DNA of 35,180 nt from Rhizophagus sp. LPA8_4_AMF (taxonomy: Eukaryota > Glomeromycota > Glomeromycetes > Glomerales > Glomeraceae), in the NCBI GenBank assembly GCA_021464525.1, contig JADRCO010000382.1:1-35180 (forward strand). Reading direction: 5' to 3'. Below the pieces are notes generated by a model, which had not been told where the DNA came from, did not search any database, and worked only from the letters and a program-made list of their open reading frames with translations. The position numbers and the translations under genes are program-made. This document shows, piece by piece, positions 1 through 9,872 of the stretch (its first letter is position 1; every line of letters begins with the position of its first letter).

Positions 1-243
1 CTTTTTTATTCATTGGAATGGTAACTCACTGATCTGCAACTTACTAATTAAAATTTCGTTTCCGATTCATTGAGTTAGGTGCTTGAGAACGCCCTTAATC
101 AACGACTATTATTTCTGTATCTTCTCCATTTTTGATACTTCCTTTTTATCTCCTCTAGCAACAAATCTTGTAAAGTCTCCGTATACTCCCATAAAATCCA
201 GAAGTCGATCTCCAAACAAAATGCAAAAATTTGGGGAAAGAAG

Positions 244-445
244 TTTAAAAACTGATTCGGGAGAATTTCAAGAAAAGAAACCCGAATTTCAGAAAACGAT
301 TCGGAAGAATTTCAAGAAAATATCGATTTGAAACACGAATTTCAAGATTTAAAAACTGATTCGGAAGCAAGAAAATATCGATTTGAAACCCGAATTTCAA
401 GAAAAGAACGGTTTAAAACCCGATTCAAGAGAATTTCAAGAAAGG
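244..445. repeat. imperfect short tandem repeat (GAATTTCA units)
   Basis: The core GAATTTCA/GAATTTC recurs at about 263, 284, 307, 337, 392 and 431, embedded in longer blocks such as ACTGATTCGGAAG, which occurs twice about 104 bp apart. Spacing is irregular (roughly 21-55 bp), so this is a degenerated array rather than a clean satellite. Short open frames cross it on both strands, but they simply follow the repeat and show no protein-like composition. Confidence 0.6.
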
Positions 446-644
446 AACGATTTACAGTAATCACCACAACTATAACCTTCATTGATTCTTCTTTAAAGCT
501 TTTCAATGTAAACTCTGTTTTATGGACGGAAAATCCTGATTCAATAGCAGAACTGCTCTTCTGCATGTGGTGTTAGAGAATTAGTTGTCCCACTATATCT
601 ACGAATCAACACAGTGAAACTGCCTGTTGTGATATCTATATTTT

Positions 645-892
645 CTATCTTTCGACTTTTAGCATCTGCAATACTTCTTCTTTTGCTAGGATATGCCCAA
701 AATAATCTTCAATGGTCATTTGACGAATTCCAGCCAAATCCACCAATCTGATGTATAAATCAGATGTATGTAAAACGACATCCTTCAAGAGATTGTAAAA
801 GATTCTAGGTGTACGAATTTACGACTTCATCTTTTCACTAGCTTCAATAATTTCTCTAAAGAGGTTCTTCTAAAGATCAATAGTGGAAAGTT
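645..892 (-). pseudogene. decayed coding fragment, possible C-terminal part of the Crinkler-like relic
   Basis: The minus strand reads as protein-like for about 80 codons (for example FYNLLKDVVLHTSDLYIRLV and MTIEDYFGHILAKEEVLQML) but is broken by at least two in-frame stops. No start codon or clean exon ends were found. It lies downstream of, and on the same strand as, the Crinkler-type N-terminal relic at 1079-1405, so both may derive from one gene. I do not recognise a domain. It could instead be an independent gene remnant. Confidence 0.35.
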
Positions 893-1078
893 AGGTCCAT
901 GCATTAATATTTAAAACTAGAAGGAGTGATATTTAACGTATTTTCGATATATTACCACCTATTTGTTTCACTTTTTTTATTGTCAAGTTTCTTGTTTGAA
1001 TCTTCCGATTAATTATTAAAGAATGAAATACTGTATGTGATAATACAAATTTCTTGTTCGAGAAGTAAAGACACTTAC

Positions 1079-1405
1079 CAGTGATGGGATTATGATAATG
1101 ATGTGGGCGTTAGATCCTGCAAAATTTTGATTATCTAATCCACCTCGAAAATAATTTCAAACAATTCTTGAAGTTTCATTTCTTTTCCATGAAGTATCTT
1201 CTTTGGTATAAATACTTTTATCTTTAATATCTTTTCTCTCGACATTAACTTTCCAAAGTTTCATATTGTCAGAATTATCAACATTTTTCCTTCTACAGAT
1301 ATATTCCCTGAGAAGTATAACTGTGAATCCGTTTAAATAGACTTTTTGTTGATCAAACATGACGAACTTTCCATTAACGTCATTGAAAATGGGAATTGGA
1401 ATCAA
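1079..1405 (-). pseudogene. Crinkler (CRN)-type N-terminal domain relic
   Basis: The minus strand carries the recognisable end of a Crinkler-type ubiquitin-like header: a basic stretch REYICRRKNVDN followed by MKLWKVNVE, matching the family pattern in which LWKV closes the header. After a stop at 1157-1159 the reading continues in other frames, and a segment ending AHIIIIIPSL matches the IHIIV..P motif that follows in intact CRN proteins. It is followed directly by a good 5' splice site (GTAAGTG at 1078). At least one frameshift and one stop separate the two motifs, and the first ~40 residues of the domain are not clear. CRN proteins are secreted or host-translocated effectors in oomycetes and also occur in some fungi, where their role is less certain. 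This copy looks non-functional. Confidence 0.55.
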
Positions 1406-1752
1406 ACCGTCTATGTTTAGAAGTAAACAATTGAACGACTGTAGAAGATATTGCTAATAAAAGCGATAAAACTGATAAGTTTTTTGGAGTATATATATAT
1501 CTGAAAACTGATTTGAATACATCGTAACTTTTAATAAAATAAACTCGCGTGTTGTAAGTAAAAAATTAATTTAGTAAAAATCACGAGTACAGTATTTATA
1601 AATTGTTTCTCATCTCGTGCTGATCATATCAGATATGATTTTTGCGTACTGCGCGTATTGCGCATTTTTGGATTGACGCAATATCTGATATCCTTGGAAG
1701 TTGGGTTAGACTTAATTTATCTTTCCAAAAATCCGCGCATATGAATTCGAGT

Positions 1753-2008
1753 ATTCGAATCTCACATGATATTCGAATCTCAAATGGACATTCGAATCTA
1801 TAGAATTTAAATATTATGTATTTTTTTTACATATAATGATAATGAATTTTATGGCAAAAAGCGTTGCATTAATATCCTTAATTAAAGACGACCAACAAAT
1901 TTACATCATGGATCTCATAGTATATTTGAATCTCATGACAGATTCGAATCTCAAAATTTTATATTCGAATATCCAAATTTACATGATTTGTAAACGAACG
2001 TTCGAATA
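1753..2008. repeat. dispersed ATTCGAATCTCA-type short repeats
   Basis: ATTCGAAT occurs at 1753, 1771, 1790, 1942 and 1963, usually extended to ATTCGAATCTCA, with variants at about 1924 (TTGAATCTCA) and 2001 (TTCGAATATC). The first three are spaced 18-19 bp apart. The core is palindromic (TTCGAA). A 67-codon open frame crosses the array and encodes only repeat-derived residues. No gene is called here. Confidence 0.6.
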
Positions 2009-2885
2009 TCCTAATTTCAAACGGAAGCATACGCAGTGATGTGCACTGGAAGTTCAATAATACTTCTTATTCCGATATAAGTCATTGATAAACTTCCATA
2101 TATCACTGTTTATACGTACTGTACAGTATATTCAAGGTATTAACACGAAGAGGCTAAGAAAGCGCGCTCCAAGTCAATACTTTTTTTACTTTTTTTAGTT
2201 CTCGAATTCTGCTAAAGTTCTTAGTTTAACCAAATAAATAAATAATTTATTCCAATAATTTATCTAAATATATGTTGTTGAAACAATAAGTAGTTGCAGA
2301 ATAACAAATTTATCGTCTATATTGGGATTAGTAAGATTTTCGCAGTTCAAATTCAAAGAAACGAAATTGAATGTTCCTCTTTTGTGCTTATTATAATTAA
2401 ACGAAGATTCGCTTCCCGACATATTTTTTCTCGATTATTAACTAATTAATTTTTAGAGATTTTGCGATATGATGCGAACAATGATGATGTTATTACAAAT
2501 TAAACAATGATATAATTTTTGATCATTAAATCAAGGGAAAATTAAATCAAAAGAAATAATTTCTAAAATAATATTTTTTCGTAAGCTTGTAAAATGTTGC
2601 TAATTTATTAAAAGATTCTAATCATCCTTAGGGATGTAAAATTTACGTATTACAAAAAATTAATATGTATGTATGCCGGTAAATGATTAACTTATTATGA
2701 GATGATTATAAAACATGTAGTGTATGGTTAACAATGTATGGTTAAATATCACGCGTCTACTACTGTATACAGATCTTATAATGTGATAAAATATCTTTTT
2801 TAGTAGGTGTTACCAACATTGTGATTGATTAATTGATTAGCATATAAACAGAACTTTTTTTTCTATAATTTTTTTTTTTACAATT
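2009..2885. other. intergenic, no gene seen
   Basis: AT-rich sequence without coding signal on either strand. It ends in the upstream region of the MLKL-like gene, which has T-rich tracts at about 2856-2880 immediately before the start codon. It contains one copy of CTACTACTGTA (2757-2767) that recurs elsewhere in the window. Confidence 0.5.
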
Positions 2886-4693
2886 ATGAGCGAAACTGCC
2901 GCACCTAAAAAGAAAACATTGAAAGTAACTGAGGTTGCTGTGGATGGCGCGGAATCAGTAGAAGCCGCGACAAATGTAGCAGTACCATTTGCAGATTTTC
3001 TACCACTTATAGGAGAGGTATCCAGATTACTTAAAGAGATTGTAGATATATATCAATCAGCAGAGCATAATAAAAGAATATGTGGTATAATGTTAGATAG
3101 AGTAACCATAGCTGAATCAGCTATAAAAAATTTAAAAGTTCATAGAGAAGAAAATATAGAGTTTTTTTCAGAAGAAAATTATGTTAATTTACAAAAATTA
3201 GTTACCGTAATTGGTAAGATACGTAAATTTCTAGCAGAAATTTCTCAATTAAGGGGAGTACTAAAATATATTCATGTTAGAAATATTGAAAAGACTGCAA
3301 TGGATTTAAATAAAGAATTTGATTCCACCATTCAACTTTTGGAGTTTGCTTTCATGGTTGATTTCAGTGCACGTAATGATGTTGATAATAAAAAGATCAG
3401 AGCTGATGTCGAAGATTTATCTGAGGTAACGTATTTTAATTTTTAATGCGCATGAAATAAATATAATAATTGAAATAAATATAATAATTTTAATAAATAT
3501 TCATTAATAGTATCTTCAAATAATCGGAGGTAGTCTAACTGATACGAATAAAAATGTCTCCGATCTAGTTGTACAATTAAGCGTACTTAATAAAACAATA
3601 ATGGATAAATCTGAAACTAGTATATTTCAAAGTGTATTACTTCCATATAATGATTTTGAAGAAGCTGAAGTTGATGAAAGTATTGGTAAAAAAATAAAAA
3701 AATTTAAAAAAATAAATAATGGGATTAATGATTTCGTTGCATTAAAATTAGTAGCAGATGAAAGTAGTAACGAAGTAGCTAAGAATAACATTAAAAATCA
3801 AGTTACAATTTTAAGAAAATTAGAGGAATGTGATAATATTATTCAATTTTTTGGTTTAACTACTACTGATGGTAATAAATGGTTTTTAGTAACTGAATGG
3901 GCTGAATATGGTAATTTACGTGAGTTTTATTACATTCACGGCCCACTTGATATTAAAGTGAAATTATTATTTGCTCTTGATATTTCTAGAGGTTTAAATT
4001 TTTTGGGGGCCGTTGGGGTAATTATCTTTGTGAGAGGTTTCTTGTTTAAAAAGAATTTTTTTTTTTTTTAAAGAAGAAAATATTTATTTATTTAACCATT
4101 TCGTGATCATTCTCCTTTAAATAGATTTTTCATCGCGACATAAGAGCCGAGAATATTTTAATTACAGATCACCAAACGGCCAAGATCGCAAATTTTAGCT
4201 CAAGTAGAGCCGTAGCTGATGTTACAAAAAACCACAAAATAACACTAGAACGTGTTCGATATTGTGCTCCAGAAAATTTAGAAAAATTAAGAACACAAAC
4301 TAAATATAATACAAAGAGTGAAATTTATAGTTTTGGTATTTTACTTTGGGAAATCGCCGAAGAAAAAGTTCCTTATGCGAATTATAACGATATTATGGCT
4401 ATTACTGAACTTGTTGGTGAAAAAAAATACCGTGAACCATTTTCTGATGCTTCTCTTTTACCAAAAGAATATCAAGATATTGCAAAAAAAGGTATATTCA
4501 TTAAAATTCTCTTTTTTTTACCACTTATATTTTTATATTATAATATTAACTTTTGTAAATATCTATCTATATTTTAGCTGTTGATCACGATCCAAAGTAT
4601 AGACCTTCATTTACAAAGATATTTGCCGTATTACAAGATCTTTGCACGAAAATTTTTTCTAATTCTACTAGTTCTTCTAGTTCTGTAAGATGA
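2886..4693 (+). CDS. MLKL-like protein: N-terminal four-helix bundle plus degenerate kinase domain
   Basis: Four exons, 2886-3425, 3511-4017, 4125-4491 and 4578-4693, join in phase to 509 aa. Residues ~30-210 are long amphipathic helices (PFADFLPLIGEVSRLLKEIV onward) resembling the MLKL-type N-terminal domain that precedes many TKL-like kinases in Glomeromycotina. Residues ~230-495 form a kinase fold: the beta-3 lysine is present (VALK, Lys259), the catalytic loop reads HRDIRAEN (352-359), and subdomain IX is present (SEIYSFGILLWEIAEEKVPY). The glycine-rich loop cannot be recognised, and the metal-binding DFG is replaced by NFS (372-374), so a pseudokinase is likely. In animals MLKL couples a pseudokinase to a membrane-damaging helical bundle. 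That this fungal protein acts the same way is inference. An active kinase gene follows 99 bp downstream on the same strand. The start is the first ATG after T-rich tracts. Confidence 0.85.
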
Positions 4694-4792
4694 CAAAGAA
4701 TCTTGTTGAAAGATTTCATTAATTCTTTTTCTTTAAAAAGGATTACTTACTTACTATATATTATTTAAAATCAGGAATGGATCAAAAAGAAA

Positions 4793-5965
4793 ATGGAGGA
4801 AGAAGATATTAATTACTTTGAATATAGTGAATTTAGCAAACCTATTCCAATTGGTAAAGGAGGATTTGGCTTTGTGCATAAAGCGGAAACTAATGATAAA
4901 AAACAAGTTGCATTGAAAGGTCTCATAGATTCAGTAATCGATGAAAATGTTATTAAAAACTTCGTAAAAGAGGTAAGTATTGTATTTAAGTCCGTCATAA
5001 TGTATAAGTAGCTTGTAATAAAAATTAATATGTTTTATTCTTTTAGTTAAAACTTCTTCGTATGGTTAGCTATCATGACAATATTAATAGGTTTCTTGGA
5101 ATAACAAAAGGTTTGTGTTAATAGTTTAATTTATTGAATTCATTTTTATAAATTTAATTTAATTATATTTAAATCAAATGGGCAGATAATATTGGTTATG
5201 TTATGGTATTGGAATACGCTAATGAAGGAAATTTAAGGGAATATTTAGAAAAAAAATTTGATTCATTACAATGGGAGAATAAGATTCAAATGGCATTAGA
5301 TATTACACGCGGATTATTATGTTTACACTCAAAGGACATAATTCATAGAGATTTGGTAAATCAATAATTTATAATTTATTTATTTTTATTATATTTTTCT
5401 TAAATAATAATTTTTAGTAACATTTACAATTATTCTTTAGCACTCAAAAAATATATTAGTGAATAACGGTAAATTATTAATTGCAGACTTTGGATTATCT
5501 AAACAATTAACGGAAGTTACGTCTAATTCAACAAGTAACAGGATGGGAATTATTGAATATATTGAACCACAATGTATAAGGAATGCAAATTATGTAAAAG
5601 ATAAAAGGTCTGATGTTTATAGCTTAGGTGTTTTATTATGGGAGATTACAAGTGGACGACCTCCTTTTTGTTATACAGTAGAACGAGATATGTTAGGTTA
5701 TCACATTAGTCGTGAGAATCTTAGAGAAGAACCAATTGAAGGTACGCCTTTAGAGTATCAACAACTTTATCAAAAATGTTGGGATGGAGATCCAGAGAAA
5801 AGACCCGATATTAATCAAATATATAAAGAAATTTTAAGTCAATCCAATGGGAATGACATTAGCGAACAATCCGAAGATTCATTTGTAAATAATGATAGAC
5901 GGGATAATTTAAACATACAATCAGGCCAATCAGATCTATGCATAAAAACCGAATTGGTATTATAA
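4793..5965 (+). CDS. TKL-type protein kinase, catalytically complete
   Basis: Four exons, 4793-4972, 5047-5110, 5186-5355 and 5441-5965, join in phase to 312 aa. The kinase domain has all key elements: glycine loop GKGGFGFV (21-28), VALK with Lys42, HRDLHSKN (135-142), DFG (154-156), SDVYSLGVLLWEITSGRPPF, and the conserved arginine in EKRPDI. The APE motif reads IEP, as in related fungal TKL-like kinases. The last ~45 residues are a polar tail rich in Asn, Ser and Asp. The protein begins almost directly at the kinase domain and has no helical bundle, unlike its upstream neighbour. An upstream ATG at 4777 hits a stop after 11 codons, so 4793 is chosen. It should phosphorylate Ser/Thr; its substrate is unknown, and the adjacent MLKL-like pseudokinase is an obvious candidate partner (inference). 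Confidence 0.88.
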
Positions 5966-7294
5966 ATAGGCTATAAAAATGAGATGAAATTTTTAAAATT
6001 TGTCTTCGCTTTTATCAAAAGATATATCTTGTATTTTTCCCATCAATCAAATGATTCAAATCAGCTACTTGCTAGATTCAAAGTTAGTTACATAATAATT
6101 AAAGACCATTTAATGCTTGTTTATCTTTTTCTGAACGTGAGATGCAATCTTCAGTTGAGGGTATTTATCTCACACTTCAATTCTGCTATGTCAAGATTTG
6201 GGTGTTTCCTTTTGGCATCGCTTGAATATCATGTACAGTGCAATAAGTATAGAAGTTATATTCACTTAGAAATTTCCCATTATAATATGTTTTCCAAACA
6301 TCCTCATTTTAAATTTTTACTAATCAGAGTATTGAAAGCAACAGTATACATCATACAGACTCAACATAAATTTTACATAAATATATATATACTGTAAGCA
6401 CGACATGCAACTTGATTAACGTGCCTACTACTACTTCATTTTCTTAAGCATACGATTATTTAAAACATTTCTGTACGTATTCGTTTTTTACGTTTTTTAA
6501 ATATGAAATAGAACCATTGAATGTTTAAATTATTTAGCTCCACAAAATAAGCATAAGCATATTTATTTACAGGAATATTCAATATTTACGAAGCAAATTT
6601 GACATTACAAATTACCAAATACCTGGTACTATAAAATAAACCCATGTTCATTTTTAATTGCCTATTTTGCAATTCCAGTTCAATACTTAATATAAATTCT
6701 TTTTCGGCTTTATTAATTGGATTTGTGAATAGAATTTCCAAATTTTCAACTTGAATTTCATTATGTCTATCTTGTGAATTAATATTAGATACCATTTCTG
6801 CCATTATAGTATCATGACGTAATCACTTTTCTTTAGTATCTATTCAAAGCTTTTTCTTTACAAGGATTCTTAGTCTCAGATTTTTTATTATCTCTAATAA
6901 ATGTATTGGTATGTTAAAATAAATATATTAATATTAGCTGCATAATAATAAATTTTTACCTTTACGATTGATGCAATTTGTTGTCTTTTACTTCACTTTT
7001 ATCACATATTGTATGTGAATTGTCATGAGCATTTTTAATATTTAATCATGTTTTTTTATCACTAAAAAATTAAAATTAAATGTAGAAATAGTGTAAATAA
7101 AATAAATATATAAATTACCATAAAAAAGTTGACATTATTTTTGTTTTCCTCTTTATAAATATGACGCTCCATTTTGGACATATAGTAATATTTATATTTA
7201 AAGATGCAATTATCCATGGAGTCTCATAGTATTTTGCCCATTATATCAAATACTTAGTTTTAAAATCTTTCTAACTTTGAATAAATTAATTTAC
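5966..7294. other. gene-poor stretch with weak coding-like fragments
   Basis: After the kinase stop there is a 137-codon open frame (5984-6397, +) rich in Phe, Ile, Tyr, His and Lys. It has no domain and a composition expected of translated AT-rich DNA, so I do not call it a gene. A 72-codon minus-strand frame (6586-6804) is more polar, with EIQVENLEILFTNPINKAEK, and could be one exon of a decayed gene. No convincing splice partners were found. Confidence 0.4.
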
Positions 7295-7383
7295 CTTTGC
7301 ACCAGCTTCATCGGAGGATTCAATTTCATTTAAAATGGATTCAACAGATTCTTGTGAAGTAGCATTAATAATAGATTTGCTAA
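7295..7383 (-). pseudogene. exon-like fragment of an unrecognised gene
   Basis: The minus strand encodes SIINATSQESVESILNEIES followed by SDEAGAK and then a plausible 5' splice site (GGTAAAT at 7294). The Ser/Glu-rich, helix-compatible composition is unlike translated intergenic DNA. No matching exons are found on either side. It may belong with the polar fragment at 6586-6804 on the same strand. Function unknown. Confidence 0.3.
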
Positions 7384-7465
7384 CTTATATATTTCTTGCT
7401 AAGAATGGTTGTTAAATAGATTTCTACATTATAAATAAATTAGCACTTAATTTTTAATTAAATCA

Positions 7466-7600
7466 AAACTAACCGTTATATCTGAAATTACAAAAGATGA
7501 AAATTTAGATGATTATGAAGGTGAAAATATTAAAATTCTTTTAGAACAAGCAGAATACAATGTAGATAATCAAATAAAATTTAGTATAATATATAGCTAA
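7466..7600 (+). pseudogene. short coding-like remnant, function unknown
   Basis: An open stretch of about 44 codons without an ATG ends at TAA (7598-7600). It encodes an acidic, helix-like segment (TKDENLDDYEGENIKILLEQ then AEYNVDNQI). The composition is protein-like, but no upstream exon or splice acceptor is convincing. It is probably the 3' end of a truncated gene. Confidence 0.3.
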
Positions 7601-7902
7601 TTATAATAAATAAAATAGGATAAAAATCTTTAAATATACTATTATACATGTATTTGTTTTTTAAGATCAACGTCCTGATTTTCAGTAAACTTTTCTATTA
7701 TTCCGATGCACATTGCACGCTTCACACCACCCGCATTCATTATATATATCATACATGTTAAAAAAAGTCATGAGCCCGATGTTCGCGCAAACCAATTATT
7801 TATTAATTTTTTTATTCGTTTTCAAAAATAACAAACGGTTTCAGAAAAAATTTCACTATGATTCATTATAGTCCCATTATTCCATTTTGTTTATTGCTAT
7901 TC

Positions 7903-8055
7903 TTAGTGATCGCCATGATAAAATTGATCAACAATGCTTTCGGATTCGTCGCCAAACATCTCGTTGAAATTTCGCGCGACGATGTTTAAAGTCAGAGCGT
8001 CCTCTTTGCCAGGGCTAGTACACATTAACCTCGTGAACCTGAAACTTGCTGTAAT
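7903..8055 (-). pseudogene. C-terminal exon-like fragment downstream of the Uma2 relic
   Basis: The minus strand after a possible acceptor (ATTACAG near 8050) encodes FRFTRLMCTSPGKEDALTLN followed by IVARNFNEMFGDESESIVDQ and a stop. The higher GC content and residue mix suggest former coding sequence. I do not recognise the family. It lies just 3' of the Uma2-type pseudogene on the same strand, but whether it was part of that gene is unclear, because the Uma2 fold appears to end before it. Confidence 0.35.
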
Positions 8056-8105
8056 TATTTCATTAAATAAATAAATGATAAGAACTAAAAAATAATAAAT
8101 AGCCT

Positions 8106-8643
8106 CAACATATTTGCAAAATAGTTTCTTCAATCATATCAAGATCCATGATGAAACCTGGAAGAATCTCTTGGCTTCTACACTGGTGTTCATACTTCTC
8201 CATTTATGTTCGTAATGACGTACAGTATTGTTATCGTATCACCCCATGAATGGATCTTTTGATTCTCAAAGTCAACCAAAAAACTAATTTTCACGAATGT
8301 TCCTTCCGCAAAGATCTAAATATATCATCTGTATGTTCAGAGGCTGATTGTTACAAATTTCAACAACAAATATTGAGGCGAAGGGTTAACCTTGAAAGGT
8401 CCAATTTCGTAATGCGTTCAAACCACGAGTTGTTTGTCCTGGTGTGAAAGCAACGTTCTGGTGCTCGAATTTTTCTCACTCCCCCAATGTTGAAGTTAAA
8501 CCCGCCTTGAGACAAAGTGACACTGCCATTTTGATGAGTTTCAATAATCCAGATACCTAGCTGCCTTATAATTTACGCGACAACTGTTTCTCTAACGTCA
8601 GGATTCTGGAGCATCGGGATTAATTTTCCGTTGTCAAACTCGA
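8106..8643 (-). pseudogene. Uma2 (DUF820, putative restriction-endonuclease-like) pseudogene
   Basis: Read 5'-3' on the minus strand, the pieces line up in Uma2 family order but in shifting frames: FEFDNGKLIPM, then a stop, then IIRQLGIWIIETHQNGSVTL and GGFNFNIGG, then IRAPERCF (Uma2: IRSPDVAF), NWTFQG and PFASIFVVEI (the TFQG.P.FVVEV block), a QKIHSW piece, and finally EILPGFIMDLDMIEETI, matching the LPGF.L.L..I end of the family. Several frameshifts and at least one in-frame TAA are present, so it is non-functional. Uma2 proteins have a PD-(D/E)XK-type fold and are mostly bacterial, especially cyanobacterial; copies in mycorrhizal fungi suggest ancient transfer and expansion. The GC content is visibly higher than in the surroundings. 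Confidence 0.7.
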
Positions 8644-8724
8644 AAGGTTGCCAGAGAAGTGCAAATTAGAAAAAATCATCGCACAATCGACTCGTCCATA
8701 GCTTTTCTCACCAATTGTTTCTTA

Positions 8725-8958
8725 CTAATTATTCGTGGCGTCTTCTGTAATATGACCCATGCAATGCTCAAAGTGCTTGTCAGAGCCTTGATTTGAAAGG
8801 TAAAATCGTATCATTGGAGTCAATACTATATCTCGTCCTTCAGCTGCGGTAGGACGAGAACGACTTTGACTTTTTCTCCTACATTCCTTGGCAAAGTCTG
8901 CAAGAATTGACGCAGGACCAAACCTATAGCCATTACTATAAAGCTTTTCTTCGGTTAC
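8725..8958 (-). pseudogene. degenerate coding segment upstream of the Uma2 relic
   Basis: An open minus-strand stretch of about 77 codons without an ATG encodes EEKLYSNGYRFGPASILADF, AKECRRKSQSRSRPTAAEGR and PMIRFYLSNQGSDKHFEHCM before a stop. The segment is clearly protein-like. Further upstream, near 9113, ATG begins MSENNTPASPLLFCYW before a stop. These may be the N-terminal parts of the gene whose Uma2-type domain lies at 8106-8643, or a neighbouring gene. I do not recognise the domain. Confidence 0.4.
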
Positions 8959-9119
8959 CTTGAGAAAGGACGGCCATTAACCTCACCCCTTTCTAAAATT
9001 TCGAAACCCTTCTCAAGAAATCGATAATCTTCGTTTTATATTCCGCCAGTATGACTGATTCAATTCCAGTAACAGAACAGAAGTGGGGAAGCAGGCGTGT
9101 TATTTTCGGACATAATATT

Positions 9120-9872
9120 TTTATCTAAGCTAGTTTGGCTCGCATAAAAAATGTACGTTTAAAGTGTGATATTATTTTGGGTTTTGTAAATTTATAGTTG
9201 AATTACAGCATGATCGAAAGTCGAAACCAATTATTTACACAAGTATGACGTAACATCTGTTGTAAGTGCTAAACTGCTAATCCTATTAATGTACCAAGCT
9301 TCAACTTTCGGTTTCGTTATTATTTTAGACTAACTGAAAGCAGTTCGACAAACAAATAAGACGATAAATCACACGAAAGGAATCTAAAAAGAGATAAAGC
9401 TTAAATTTCCCCAGTAACACGAAAAAAATTCCGCGATTTTGGATATATCAGATTTGATCCGCTACTGCGGAATGTTTTTGGATGGTCCGTTGGAAAAAGC
9501 TCGATTTGAAAACTTAATTAATAATTTTAGATAACTCTTTTCTAAATATAGAGTAGCATTCATCCTAATTTTTATTTCTTTATACTAAACCTTTTGACTA
9601 ATCTTATTTTTAACTATGCGACCATATAATTTTTGTTGCTACTATATGTACTGTATCGATGTAAAATTCGGCCAATTTGTTGGTACCTAACTACTAAGTA
9701 AATATCAAATACTTTCTAATATTATAAAAATGTCAAATTTTTACGCCACTGCTAAATTCGTATGCTGATCAGATTATGTAATCTCAAATTTTGATTTCAT
9801 TTCTTTTTAGGAGGGAATTCGATTTTTTTTTTTTTTCACAAAAAGTTTTTCTTTAAAAAAAAAGACTGAACG
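9120..9872. promoter_or_regulatory. intergenic, includes PDAP1-like promoter region
   Basis: No coding signal is seen on either strand. The last 50 bp before the PDAP1-like start codon are a T-tract followed by an A-tract (about 9823-9865), a layout common upstream of fungal housekeeping genes. No specific operator is recognised. Confidence 0.4.

Noticed and set aside
83-576. Two 82-codon plus frames and one minus frame at the window start
   Set aside because: They lie across an imperfect tandem repeat and have repeat-derived, Lys/Arg/Phe-rich composition with no recognisable domain.
1620-1680. GC-richer TGCGTACTGCGCGTATTGCGCA stretch (as short overlapping palindromic words) as a functional hairpin
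   Set aside because: The words are too short and imperfect to make a stable long stem. It is more likely part of a dispersed repeat.
1753-2010. TTCGAATC words considered as tRNA T-loops
   Set aside because: No acceptor stem, anticodon arm or D-arm is found around any copy.
5984-6397. 137-codon plus frame after the TKL kinase
   Set aside because: Rich in Phe, Ile, Tyr and Lys with no domain or splice context, as expected of translated AT-rich DNA.
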